A stretch of 64,000 nucleotides of DNA from CBDAQR01 sp965199055 (GTDB lineage: Bacteria; Pseudomonadota; Gammaproteobacteria; Pseudomonadales; Halieaceae): contig CBDAQR010000003.1 in the NCBI GenBank assembly GCA_965199055.1, forward strand, positions 1,860,001-1,924,000. Reading direction: 5' to 3'. A program made the translations under genes and the position numbers. The notes beneath the pieces were generated by a model that did not search any database, had not been told where the DNA came from, and was given only the letters and a program-made list of their open reading frames with translations. This document shows, piece after piece, positions 19,606 to 28,440 of the stretch. Each line of letters starts with the position of its first letter. Positions within the stretch are counted from its first letter, which is position 1.

Positions 19606-20907
19606 TTAATTCACCTCGAAGAGGTGGTATTTCTTTTTACCCAGTTTCACCAGGTAAAAGCGGCCGTACATGGCCTCATCCGCAGCGAAACACGCCGCCG
19701 GATTCATATTGTCTTCGGCTCCCAGGGCGCGGCCGTTCACTACTACCGCCTGCCGGCCCAGAGCGTCCTTCACCTGCTTGCCAGACGTGACCATGCCGGC
19801 ATCCGTCAGCACTGCCGTCAGGCTGCCTTCCTCCAAGTCATTGCGCCCCAGCTCGGTGCTCGGCAAACCGTCGAGCTTCAACTGCTGCATATCATCTTCG
19901 GAAAGACCCGCCGTATCGCCGCTAAACAGCGCCTCGGTAATGCGCTGGGCTGCAGCCAGGCCTTCGGCGCCATGCACAAGCTCGGTGACCTCTCTTGCCA
20001 GAATGTTCTGAGCCTCTGGGCGACCCTCACGCTCTTTGTCTGCCTTCTCGATAGCATCGATCTCGGCCACGTCGAGGAAAGTGAAGTAACGCAAAAATTG
20101 ATAGACGTCAGCGTCCGCCGTATTGATCCAGAACTGGTAGAAGGCATAGGGCGAGGTACGCTTGGCATCCAGCCAGATAGTGCCGCTCTCCGTTTTACCA
20201 AACTTGGTGCCATCCGACTTGGTCACCAGCGGCATGGTCAAACCAAACACCTGGTTTCCGTGCAGCCGGCGAGTGAGATCGATACCGCCCGTGATATTGC
20301 CCCACTGATCACTGCCGCCTATCTGCAAACTGCAGTCATACTGGCGATTGAGTTCGGAGAAGTCGTAAGACTGCAAGATCATGTAGGTAAACTCAGTAAA
20401 ACTGATGCCACTGCCTTCACGCTCAATGCGCTGCTTCACCGATTCCTTCTGGATCATGGCATTCACCGAGAAGTGCTTGCCAACATCGCGCAGAAAATCG
20501 AGCACATTCTTATCGGCGGTCCAGTCCAGGTTATTCACCACCTCTGCAGAGTTCTCGCCACAATCGAAGTCAATAAACGCCGATACCTGTTGCTTAATCT
20601 TATGAACCCAGCCAGCCACCACGTCAGGCGTGTTGAGTTGCCGTTCCTGCGCCTTGAAACTGGGGTCACCGATAAGGCCAGTCGCGCCGCCTACCAGCGC
20701 CAACGGCTTGTGCCCTGCCAGCTGGAAGCGTCGCAGCATAAGAAGGGGCACGAGGGAGCCAATATGCAGACTGTCAGCCGTCGGATCGAAGCCGCAATAG
20801 AGGGTGCGCGAACCTGACGCCAGGTGTTGCGTTAATTCCTCTTCGCCGGCGAGTTGAAATATAAGCTCTCTCGCCTTCAGATCGTCCAATATTGTGACCG
20901 CAGTCAT
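19606..20907 (-). CDS. tyrS: Tyrosyl-tRNA synthetase TyrS
   Basis: A 433-residue class I aminoacyl-tRNA synthetase (E. coli 424). The N-terminal catalytic domain has YCGFDPTADSLHIGSLVPLL with the HIGH-like HIGS, GGATGLIGDPSFK, and the KMSKS-like KFGKTESG. The C-terminal S4-like RNA-binding domain is seen in TSGKQVKDALGRQAVVVNGR. It sits just upstream of the rRNA operon on the same strand, as in pseudomonads, and diverges from the M23 peptidase gene. Confidence 0.96.
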   Translation of the reverse strand: MTAVTILDDLKARELIFQLAGEEELTQHLASGSRTLYCGFDPTADSLHIGSLVPLLMLRRFQLAGHKPLALVGGATGLIGDPSFKAQERQLNTPDVVAGWVHKIKQQVSAFIDFDCGENSAEVVNNLDWTADKNVLDFLRDVGKHFSVNAMIQKESVKQRIEREGSGISFTEFTYMILQSYDFSELNRQYDCSLQIGGSDQWGNITGGIDLTRRLHGNQVFGLTMPLVTKSDGTKFGKTESGTIWLDAKRTSPYAFYQFWINTADADVYQFLRYFTFLDVAEIDAIEKADKEREGRPEAQNILAREVTELVHGAEGLAAAQRITEALFSGDTAGLSEDDMQQLKLDGLPSTELGRNDLEEGSLTAVLTDAGMVTSGKQVKDALGRQAVVVNGRALGAEDNMNPAACFAADEAMYGRFYLVKLGKKKYHLFEVN

Positions 20908-21041
20908 GATTTTAAAAGCCCAGTTTCAGGAAGCGCGAACCATACCCTAAACCCGCCTAAAATCAAGTAATCAGAGGATTTTGGGAAACCGATTTTTTGA
21001 TATACTGCAGCCATAATAAACAGCAGGACTCATTGAGCCCT

Positions 21042-22388
21042 ATGACCGGAGTGAACGGCGCGCGAGGTGCGACGCCAAAAAGAGCGGAAAGCGATTTTCC
21101 GCGTCGTCATATTCTCGCCGTAGCGGGCCTCGCACTCGCACTAGGCGTGGGCCTGTCGCTTATGCCCGCGGACAGCGTAGAGGCCAACCGTGAAGACAGC
21201 GCCCGAAAAGTGGTGCCACTGGAGTTACCAGAAGAAACCCTGGCGGCCGTCGAAGCACCACAAGAACCGGTTGTCGAAATCCAGTGGACAGAAATCAAGG
21301 TAAAGTCTGGCGATAATCTTTCTAATCTCTTCCAGCGCGCCGGCCTCAACGACAGCGACGTGTATCAGGTAGTCAACCGCAGTCAGGGCGGCAAGTCACT
21401 GGCAAAAATTTACCCCGGCCAGTCACTAAAATTTAACATCGACGATAGCGGTGAACTGCAAGCGCTGTGCCATCAAACTTCGCCGCTAAAAACAGTGGTG
21501 TACCGCCGCGACGGTGATCGCTTCAATGTAGAAACTATCGAGCGCGAGCCAGACATTCATCGCAGTTTCGCCAGTGCGACCATTAAATCGTCTCTGTTCC
21601 TGGCAGGCCAGGACGCCGGCATGTCAGAGAACGTGATAATGGAAATGGCGAATATATTCGGCGGGGTCATCGACTTCGTGCTGGACCCACGCCAGGGTGA
21701 CACCTTCCACGTGCTCTACGAGGAGCTTTATCTCGACGGGGAGAAGCTACGGGACGGCAAGGTGCTCGCGGCAGAGTTCATCAATCGCGGCAAGAGCTTT
21801 AACGCCTACCGCTATATGGACGAATACGGCAAGCCGGGCTACTACAGCCAGGACGGCGTCAGCATGCGCAAAGCCTTTCTGCTTGCACCCGTGGATTTCA
21901 CTCGCGTCAGCAGCAATTTCAATCCTCGCCGTCTGCACCCAATCTATAAGACACTGCGCCCACACCGCGGCACCGACTACGCTGCGCCACGGGGCACGCC
22001 TGTTTACGCCGCCGGCGACGGGCGCGTGGTGACCTCTGGCTATACCAAGGCCAACGGCAACTATGTGGTGATTCAGCATGGCGAGGCTTACACAACCAAG
22101 TATCTGCACCTGAATAAGCGCAGGGTGAAGAAAGGCCAGCGCGTGCAGCAGAACCAGGTGATCGGCACCGTCGGTTCTACGGGCGCCGCCACCGGCCCTC
22201 ACCTGCATTACGAGTTTCTGGTCAACGGTGTACATCGCAACCCGCGCACCATCCACAAGAAACTGCCTAAGGCAAAAAGCCTGGCCGCAGCAGAGATGCC
22301 GCGCTTCCAGGATCAGACGCGGAGTTTCCAGATGCAGTTGGCCTCTATTCGCCAGCAGCAACTGGCTTTCAACGACGCAGCCGAGTAG
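21042..22388 (+). CDS. M23-family murein endopeptidase with OapA/LysM-like domain
   Basis: A 448-residue envelope protein. An N-terminal membrane anchor (about residues 22-42) is followed by a LysM/OapA-like segment IKVKSGDNLSNLFQRAGL. The peptidase domain shows HRGTDYAAPRGTPVYA (ligands His and Asp) and GPHLHYEFLVNG (HxH). Such MepM/YebA relatives cut peptidoglycan cross-links in the periplasm. The ATG at 21042 is chosen because the frame to the TTG at 20997 lies in the promoter region (a TATACT hexamer is at 21001-21006). anmK follows after 9 bases, linking cell-wall cutting with recycling. Confidence 0.92.
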   Translation: MTGVNGARGATPKRAESDFPRRHILAVAGLALALGVGLSLMPADSVEANREDSARKVVPLELPEETLAAVEAPQEPVVEIQWTEIKVKSGDNLSNLFQRAGLNDSDVYQVVNRSQGGKSLAKIYPGQSLKFNIDDSGELQALCHQTSPLKTVVYRRDGDRFNVETIEREPDIHRSFASATIKSSLFLAGQDAGMSENVIMEMANIFGGVIDFVLDPRQGDTFHVLYEELYLDGEKLRDGKVLAAEFINRGKSFNAYRYMDEYGKPGYYSQDGVSMRKAFLLAPVDFTRVSSNFNPRRLHPIYKTLRPHRGTDYAAPRGTPVYAAGDGRVVTSGYTKANGNYVVIQHGEAYTTKYLHLNKRRVKKGQRVQQNQVIGTVGSTGAATGPHLHYEFLVNGVHRNPRTIHKKLPKAKSLAAAEMPRFQDQTRSFQMQLASIRQQQLAFNDAAE

Positions 22389-22397
22389 GCAGCACCC

Positions 22398-23519
22398 ATG
22401 ACAGATTCACTGCTGGTTGGCCTGATGTCCGGAACCAGCCTCGATGCCATTGATGCCGCATTGGTACGTTGCAGCGACAACGGGATAGATTTACTCGACT
22501 GTCTAGAGTTTCCTCTCAAAGCCGAGCTGCGCGCAGAGATTGCTGCGATTAGCCATAGCGGTGTCGATGAGATTGAGCGCCTGGGCGTTCTCGACCGGCA
22601 ACTCGGGCATTGCTTTGGGCAGGCCGCGCTCGACCTGCTGCGGCAGGCAGGCGTTGATCGCGGCAAAGTCAGGGCCATAGGCTCCCACGGACAGACTATT
22701 CGCCATCGGCCCCCTTCCGCCGCCAGCGGTATCGACAATGCCTTTTCCCTGCAAATTGGCGACCCCAATACCATCGCTGAAATCACTGGCATTACCACGG
22801 TGGCTGACTTTCGTCGCCGCGATATTGCCGCCGGCGGTGAGGGCGCCCCATTGGTTCCCGCCTACCATGCAGCAGTATTCTCTGAACCCGGCAAAACTCG
22901 CGCCATTATCAACATTGGCGGCATTGCCAACATTAGCCTGATTGATGGCGACAGCGTCAGCGGTTTCGATAGCGGGCCCGGTAACACGCTGTTGGACCAG
23001 TGGGCCCAGCGCCATATAGGGCACCAGTACGACGCGCATGGCAGTTGGGCTGCAGAAGGCACTGTCATCGCTGATTTGCTGGAGCGCTTGCTGCAAGGCC
23101 CGTATTTTTCCAGCCCGGCACCAAAGAGCACCGGCAAAGAAACGTTTAACCTGAGCTGGCTGGAGGTGGCCCTGGCAGAGCTGCCAGAACAGGCGCCAGG
23201 GGACGTGCAGGCAACGCTCTGTGAGCTGACGGCCGCGACGATCGTCGGGGCATTGGAGTCTACCGGGGCGTCGCTGGACGATATCTATCTCTGCGGTGGC
23301 GGCGCGGCCAATACCGATCTGATGCGACGAATCTACCGCCGGGTAGAGCCTGTCTATATGGGCACGACAGCGGAGCTGGGCTGCGATCCCGCCTGGGTCG
23401 AAGCCGCGGCATTTGCCTGGCTCGCCGGGCGCTGCCTGGATGGACTGCCGGGCAATGTGCCGGCGGTCACGGGTGCGACAGGACCCCGCGTGCTGGGCGC
23501 CGTGTTTCCGGGGAGCTAG
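22398..23519 (+). CDS. anmK: Anhydro-N-acetylmuramic acid kinase AnmK
   Basis: A 373-residue sugar kinase (E. coli 369) that converts 1,6-anhydroMurNAc to MurNAc-6-phosphate during peptidoglycan recycling. Motifs include GLMSGTSLDAIDAALV, GSHGQTIRHRP, RAIINIGGIANISL, FDSGPGNTLLD and YLCGGGAANTDLM. It is 9 bases after the M23 peptidase gene and converges on erpA with an 8-base gap. Confidence 0.96.
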   Translation: MTDSLLVGLMSGTSLDAIDAALVRCSDNGIDLLDCLEFPLKAELRAEIAAISHSGVDEIERLGVLDRQLGHCFGQAALDLLRQAGVDRGKVRAIGSHGQTIRHRPPSAASGIDNAFSLQIGDPNTIAEITGITTVADFRRRDIAAGGEGAPLVPAYHAAVFSEPGKTRAIINIGGIANISLIDGDSVSGFDSGPGNTLLDQWAQRHIGHQYDAHGSWAAEGTVIADLLERLLQGPYFSSPAPKSTGKETFNLSWLEVALAELPEQAPGDVQATLCELTAATIVGALESTGASLDDIYLCGGGAANTDLMRRIYRRVEPVYMGTTAELGCDPAWVEAAAFAWLAGRCLDGLPGNVPAVTGATGPRVLGAVFPGS

Positions 23520-23527
23520 CGTTTAGT

Positions 23528-23881
23528 TTAAATTGAGAAGGAAGCGCCGCAGCCACAGGTAGTGCTGGCATTCGGGTTATTGACAATAAATCGCGCACCC
23601 TCAAGACCCTCAGTGTAATCCACCTCAGCGCCCACCAGGTATTGATAGCTCATCGGGTCGATCAGCACGGTTACCCCGTCTTTTTCTACCCGCGTGTCGT
23701 CGTCGGCGGCAGCCTCATCGAAGCTGAAACCATACTGAAACCCGGAGCATCCGCCGCCAGTAATGTATACACGCAGCTTCAATTCCGGGTTGCCCTCTTC
23801 CGTAACCAGGTCGCGCACTTTATCCACGGCGCGCGCCGTTACATTAAGTGTATTGGGTGTAAAAGTTTCTGCGACGGACAT
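23528..23881 (-). CDS. erpA: Iron-sulfur cluster insertion protein ErpA
   Basis: A 117-residue A-type carrier that delivers Fe-S clusters to apoproteins such as IspG and IspH. The three conserved cysteines are C45 (GGGCSGF) and C109/C111 (TTCGCGASF). Length matches E. coli ErpA (114). The neighbourhood (anmK, erpA, argC) matches that in pseudomonads, which supports ErpA over IscA. Confidence 0.94.
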   Translation of the reverse strand: MSVAETFTPNTLNVTARAVDKVRDLVTEEGNPELKLRVYITGGGCSGFQYGFSFDEAAADDDTRVEKDGVTVLIDPMSYQYLVGAEVDYTEGLEGARFIVNNPNASTTCGCGASFSI

Positions 23882-23931
23882 GCCAGTTTCCCGTTGAGCG
23901 GCGGGAAGTATGAATTAACCGAGTATTTTAG

Positions 23932-24387
23932 TCAACTTTTTGCAGCAGCGGCCCCTTCGGGTACTGCAGTGCTTTCCGCGGTTTGCCGCGCGGTCTTGGC
24001 AGACTCTTTCGGCTTAGCCTCAGCAATATGTTTGAGGCTGCCATTCACTTCAGCGCCGATGGCCATCTCGACCAACGTGTAGTGCACATTGCCCTGCACT
24101 CGTGCCTTGGCCGCAAGCTCAAGGTGCTTGCTGGAATGCACGTCACCGACAATTTCGCCATTGATGATGACGGATGGGGCGCGAATCTCGCCCTCAACGC
24201 GACCCTTGTCCACAATTCGTACCACCGCGTCCTTACCCGAGTTGGCCACGATATTGCCCTTCACCACGCCTTCGATATCCAGATTACCGCTGAACTGGAT
24301 ATCACCGGTGATCTCGGTGTCACGTGATATCAGCGTCGTGGTATTGGAGATACCAAAGTTACTGCCCTTCTCTTTACTGCCCAACAT
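23932..24387 (-). CDS. Bactofilin (polymer-forming cytoskeletal protein)
   Basis: A 151-residue protein whose central region (about residues 15-115) is the bactofilin right-handed beta-helix: TLISRDTEITGDIQFSGNLD, IEGVVKGNIVA, RIVDKGRVEGEIRAPSVIING and GDVHSSKHLELAAKARVQGN. The N- and C-terminal tails are unstructured, with an Ala-rich end. Bactofilins self-assemble into filaments that organise envelope and shape functions. The start overlaps the preceding DUF6776-like gene by 14 bases, indicating one transcript. Confidence 0.93.
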   Translation of the reverse strand: MLGSKEKGSNFGISNTTTLISRDTEITGDIQFSGNLDIEGVVKGNIVANSGKDAVVRIVDKGRVEGEIRAPSVIINGEIVGDVHSSKHLELAAKARVQGNVHYTLVEMAIGAEVNGSLKHIAEAKPKESAKTARQTAESTAVPEGAAAAKS

Positions 24388-25111
24388 GGCTCAACTTCTC
24401 CTGCACCGACCAAGGAAATTCTTCGACAACTTCCGAACGTCGGGGTTTGGTGGATTTCGCCGAAATGCGCACTGACTCAGGAGAGAAGTCCTCCGGCAGC
24501 GCCATCTCACCATCTATAGCTTGAAAATACTTGAATCGCAATCGAATGTCAGCTTTGGGGACCTGCTCCGACAAATCAGCCAGGTTGTAGTAAGCCGGTT
24601 TACCGGCGACGGTGCCGTGCAGCTCCACTTGCAGCGTTCCTGTCATTAATTCGATCTTGCGCGCACTTTGCTGCACCAGCACCCGGAAAGGGTAGGCGCC
24701 GCCGTCATCTCTCGGCAGGATGTCGATGCCGCGGATATTCAAGCCTTCTGCCAGTTCACCGGGGGCCATAAGGCTCTTGTAGAAACGAATGCCTCGCTCG
24801 AGTTCTGCGATCGTCTCCTGCTGCACCGCCAGCTGCTGACGCACCATTTCCAGCGCCGCAGCATCTACTTCACGACGGGTTTCATTATCCGTGCGCCACT
24901 GGCGTAATTCTTCAATCTGGCGGGCCTGCACCACCACGCGCTCTCGCAAAGCACGATTTTCCTCCGCGCTGCCCCAAAAAAGGCTGAAGCTGCCGGCACT
25001 TCCCACCAGGATACCCAGCAGAAACAACACAGATATCACGCCGCCTAGGGCGAGCTCGCGCCTTCGCTGACGCGCCGGGTCGTGTTGCACCACGACGGAG
25101 CGACTCATCAT
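24374..25111 (-). CDS. Membrane-anchored coiled-coil protein (DUF6776-like)
   Basis: A 245-residue protein with a single membrane helix at about residues 20-45 (LALGGVISVLFLLGILVGSA). A coiled coil of about residues 50-110 follows, then a soluble periplasmic domain (RFYKSLMAPGELAEGLNIRG ... LQVELHGTVAGKPAYYNLADL). The form matches the DUF6776 proteins found next to bactofilins in gammaproteobacteria. The function is unknown, but the overlap with the bactofilin gene suggests it links that cytoskeleton to the envelope. It overlaps argC by four bases. Confidence 0.7.
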   Translation of the reverse strand: MMSRSVVVQHDPARQRRRELALGGVISVLFLLGILVGSAGSFSLFWGSAEENRALRERVVVQARQIEELRQWRTDNETRREVDAAALEMVRQQLAVQQETIAELERGIRFYKSLMAPGELAEGLNIRGIDILPRDDGGAYPFRVLVQQSARKIELMTGTLQVELHGTVAGKPAYYNLADLSEQVPKADIRLRFKYFQAIDGEMALPEDFSPESVRISAKSTKPRRSEVVEEFPWSVQEKLSHVGQ

Positions 25112-26136
25112 GGCAGCAGGGCCACCCCGTTCAATCCCGCGCGCTCATCCATACCAAACATGATATTGAGGGCCTGCACAGCCTGTCCCGACGCACCCTT
25201 CACCAGGTTGTCTTCCACTGCCGTGATGACCGCCGTATCGCGGTCCTGCGGTTGAGATACGGCCAGACGACAGACATTGGCACCTCGCACACTGCGAGTT
25301 TGCGGCCACTGACCCGCCGGCATCACGTCGACGAAAGGCTCCTCCGCATAAAACTCTTCGTAGAGCTGCTGCAGGTCCACCGGCTGCTGAAGTTGCGCGT
25401 ACAAGGTGGCATGAATGCCCCGTATCATCGGCAGCAGATGGGGCACGAAGGTGACCTGCACCGCGTTTCCCGCGATGTCCGCCAGACCCTGTTCGATTTC
25501 CGGCAGATGCCGGTGCCCGTCCACGGCGTAGGCTTTGAAGTTGTCAGAGGCCTCCGAAACCAAATTGTCGATCTTCGCCTGGCGACCCGCACCACTCACG
25601 CCAGAAGCCGCATTTGCCACCAGATGATCGGTGTCGACCAACCCGGCGCGCAGCAGAGGCGCGAATCCAAGTTGTACCGAGGTGGGATAGCAGCCAGGAC
25701 AGGCCAGTAAACGCGCCTCGCGCATTTGCTCCCGGTTTATCTCCGGTAAACCATACACGGCTTCACTGAGCAGCTCCGGACAGGCGTGGGGTTCACCATA
25801 CCAACGCGACCACTCATCGGCATCGCGCAAGCGAAAGTCCGCCGAGAGATCGATGATGCGGGTTCCGGCCTCTAACAGCTGCGGCACCGATTGCATGGCT
25901 ACATTGTGCGGCGTGGCGTAGAAAACCACATCACAGGCAGCCAGCTCCTCATTATCCGGTGCAGTAAAGGCGAGATCGCAGTGACCGCGCAGGTTCGGGA
26001 ACAGATCGTCAACGCGTCGGCCCGCTTCTGCCCTCGAGGTAATGAGCGCCAGCTCAGCCCCGGGGTGAGCCACCAACAGGCGCAACAACTCCACACCCGT
26101 GTAACCCGTTCCGCCAACAATACCTACTTTGATCAC
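25108..26136 (-). CDS. argC: N-acetyl-gamma-glutamyl-phosphate reductase ArgC
   Basis: A 342-residue NADPH-dependent reductase of arginine biosynthesis. It has the nucleotide-binding start IKVGIVGGTGYTGVELLRLL, the catalytic Cys in LLACPGCYPTSVQLG, ANAASGVSGAGRQAK and the C-terminal DNLVKGASGQAVQALN. The GTG at 26136 is chosen because it has GGAGAA upstream and gives the family's normal length (E. coli 334). The frame extending to 26247 would run into the divergent chloride channel gene. Confidence 0.95.
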   Translation of the reverse strand: MIKVGIVGGTGYTGVELLRLLVAHPGAELALITSRAEAGRRVDDLFPNLRGHCDLAFTAPDNEELAACDVVFYATPHNVAMQSVPQLLEAGTRIIDLSADFRLRDADEWSRWYGEPHACPELLSEAVYGLPEINREQMREARLLACPGCYPTSVQLGFAPLLRAGLVDTDHLVANAASGVSGAGRQAKIDNLVSEASDNFKAYAVDGHRHLPEIEQGLADIAGNAVQVTFVPHLLPMIRGIHATLYAQLQQPVDLQQLYEEFYAEEPFVDVMPAGQWPQTRSVRGANVCRLAVSQPQDRDTAVITAVEDNLVKGASGQAVQALNIMFGMDERAGLNGVALLP

Positions 26137-26241
26137 GATCGTTCTCCGCAGTGATACCCAACCCGAGCTGGTCACAGCCTGGGAAAAGCCGCGTATTATA
26201 GAAACTTTGCGAGGCGCAAGCGCGGTAATTTTTCCGACATC

Positions 26242-27960
26242 ATGCAAAGTAACCGGTTCGTACAGCTGTTCTCGGACAATCGGGCATTATTGCCCTATTC
26301 ACTGCTCGGTGTTGTGGCAGGCCTTGCCAGCGCAGCCGTTATCCTCGCCTTCGACTGGACGATCACCAGTCTCGGCAGCCTCTGGTTAGGAGCGGGTTCT
26401 CCCGATGATTTCGAAGCGCTGCCCGCCTGGTTGCGCTTTGCGCTGCCGGTAGGCGGAGCGATTTTGCTGGGCCTGATGTATTCCGTCCTGCCCGCGCAAG
26501 ACCGCGAAACTGGCATCGTGCACGTGCTAAGCCGCATGGAAAGCCACTATGGCAACCTGCCCCTGCGCAATGCCGTGGTGCAGTTCTTTGGCGGTGCCTT
26601 CGCGCTGGCCACCGGCCAGTCCGGCGGTCGCGAAGGACCAGGCGTGCACCTGGGCGCCGCCATCAATAGTTCCATCGCGAGCCATTTACACCTGCCCAAC
26701 AACAGTCAGCGCATGTTGATCGCCTGCGGCACTGCCGGTGGCATAGCGGTCGCCTTTAATACGCCTCTCGCCGGTGTAATCTTTGCGATGGAAGTCATCA
26801 TCGCGGAGTACACCGTGATTGGGTTTATGCCGGTGATTCTCGCCGCGGTCAGTGCAACGGCACTGGGCCGAGTCTTTGGCGACGGCGCGGTCATCTTTGA
26901 TATTCCACCTCTGCAGATGGGGTCACTGCTGGAACTCCCATTCGTGCTGCTACTGGGTTTCGCTGCAGGATGTGTTACCGCGCTGTTTATCTTCCTGCTG
27001 CGCAATTGCCTGCACCTGAGTCACCATCATGTAATGCTGCGATTTACTGCCGCAGGCCTAATCACCGGCGCTATTGCTCTAGTGATCCCACAGGTAATGG
27101 GCATGGGCTACGACAGCCTGCACCAGGCGTTGCTGGGGGAGATGTTGCCCGGCATGTTGCTCGCCCTCGTCGCGGCCAAACTTGTTGCCACCGCATCCAG
27201 CGTCGGCCTCGGTCTGCCGGTGGGCTTGATCGGGCCTAACCTATTGATCGGCGCCTGCCTGGGCGGCGCGCTAGGCTATTGGGGCACCAGTTGGTTTCCA
27301 AATCACGGCTCCGATCCAACGGTTTACGTGGTAATTGGCATGGGTGCTTCAATGGCTGCCGTGTTGAATGCACCCCTTGCGGCGCTGCTGGCCGTAGTGG
27401 AACTCACTCGGAATGTCGGAGTGGTGTTCCCCGGCATGCTCGCCATCGTTGTCGCCACGCTGACCAACACTATTGTATTTCGACAGCGCTCGGCACATCA
27501 GGCGGTATTGCGGCATCTACAGCGAGAAATTCCCGAAGACCCGATCAGTCAGTTACTGCATCAGACCAATGTATTGCCCGTGATGGAGCGAGAGATCCGT
27601 GCGCTGCCGCAGCTGCTGCCCGCCGACACCGCGCAGCATGTGCTGCAAGATTTACCCGACTGGTGTTTGTTGCACCGCGATGGCGAAGCACTCTACCTGG
27701 TCAAAGGGAAAGATCTGCAGGAGGCGCTAGCAGACCACATCAGCAGTGAAGAGGTGATTGATCTGACCGGGCCTGATATTCGGCGCTGGACGCTGGATTG
27801 GCTGGAGACGCGCGCTACACTGCGCCAGGCCATGGACACCATCAACAAGAAAACAGTGGAAGCCGTAGTCATCAGTGAGCGCGGTATGCGCACCGAGGAT
27901 GCTATCCGCGGGGTGATTACCCGCGATACTATTGAGCAGTACTACTTGCGTCGCCTATAA
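26242..27960 (+). CDS. ClC-family chloride channel with C-terminal CBS region
   Basis: A 572-residue protein. Residues 15-420 form the ClC membrane domain with GQSGGREGPGVHLGAA (the gating Glu of GREGP) and LPVGLIGPNLLIGACLGG. The C-terminal 140 residues are soluble and CBS-like (ALYLVKGKDLQEAL ... VVISERGMRTEDAIRGVITRD). At the position of the proton-path Glu203 of E. coli ClcA the aligned segment reads VIFAMEVII, placing Val there, as in ClC channels rather than H+/Cl- exchangers. The GSGIP filter motif is also altered (ETGIV). Ion type and mechanism are inferred. It is divergent from argC. Confidence 0.88.
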   Translation: MQSNRFVQLFSDNRALLPYSLLGVVAGLASAAVILAFDWTITSLGSLWLGAGSPDDFEALPAWLRFALPVGGAILLGLMYSVLPAQDRETGIVHVLSRMESHYGNLPLRNAVVQFFGGAFALATGQSGGREGPGVHLGAAINSSIASHLHLPNNSQRMLIACGTAGGIAVAFNTPLAGVIFAMEVIIAEYTVIGFMPVILAAVSATALGRVFGDGAVIFDIPPLQMGSLLELPFVLLLGFAAGCVTALFIFLLRNCLHLSHHHVMLRFTAAGLITGAIALVIPQVMGMGYDSLHQALLGEMLPGMLLALVAAKLVATASSVGLGLPVGLIGPNLLIGACLGGALGYWGTSWFPNHGSDPTVYVVIGMGASMAAVLNAPLAALLAVVELTRNVGVVFPGMLAIVVATLTNTIVFRQRSAHQAVLRHLQREIPEDPISQLLHQTNVLPVMEREIRALPQLLPADTAQHVLQDLPDWCLLHRDGEALYLVKGKDLQEALADHISSEEVIDLTGPDIRRWTLDWLETRATLRQAMDTINKKTVEAVVISERGMRTEDAIRGVITRDTIEQYYLRRL

Positions 27961-28006
27961 GCTGATGCGGTAGAAACCAGACGATCAGTTCAGGAGTTCT
28001 AGTCGT

Positions 28007-28426
28007 ATGTTGTGGCTAAAAGCATTCCATATCATGGCAGTGATTTGCTGGTTCGCCGGCATCTTCTACCTGCCACGGATCATGGTTTACTACGCCGCCA
28101 GTGAGCACCCCGAGACCCGTGCGCAACTGCGGGTTATGGCGCGCAAGCTCTACCGCTTCATGACACCGATCGCTTACATCGCCATCGGATTCGGCTTGGC
28201 GATGTACGCCATGTTGCATCAGTACTATGTCACCGCCACCTGGATGTGGCTAAAGCTGGGCCTGGTCGCCTGTATGCTCGCTTATCACCACTACTGCGGC
28301 TACCTGGTGAGACGCATAGAGGCCGACACCGACGAACACACTCATATTTACTTCCGGGTGTTTAACGAAGTACCCGTGATATTCCTTGTGTTAATCGTAC
28401 TACTGGTAGTACTCAAACCCTTCTAG
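28007..28426 (+). CDS. hemJ: Protoporphyrinogen IX oxidase HemJ
   Basis: A 139-residue membrane protein with four helices: LKAFHIMAVICWFAGIFYLP, YIAIGFGLAMYAM, LGLVACMLAYHHYCGYLV and VPVIFLVLIVLLVVL. The His and Arg in the first helix region (FHIM ... LPRIMVY) match the HemJ/UPF0093 family, which replaces HemG or HemY in many bacteria for the penultimate oxidation of haem synthesis. It lies in a block with hemL and hemB, which supports the haem role. Confidence 0.92.
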   Translation: MLWLKAFHIMAVICWFAGIFYLPRIMVYYAASEHPETRAQLRVMARKLYRFMTPIAYIAIGFGLAMYAMLHQYYVTATWMWLKLGLVACMLAYHHYCGYLVRRIEADTDEHTHIYFRVFNEVPVIFLVLIVLLVVLKPF

Positions 28427-28440
28427 CTGGCGGAGACCCT

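Noticed and set aside
19588..20817. A 409-codon plus-strand frame opposite tyrS
   Set aside because: It is the antisense of tyrS, which has all family motifs; the frame has no start signal or recognisable domains.
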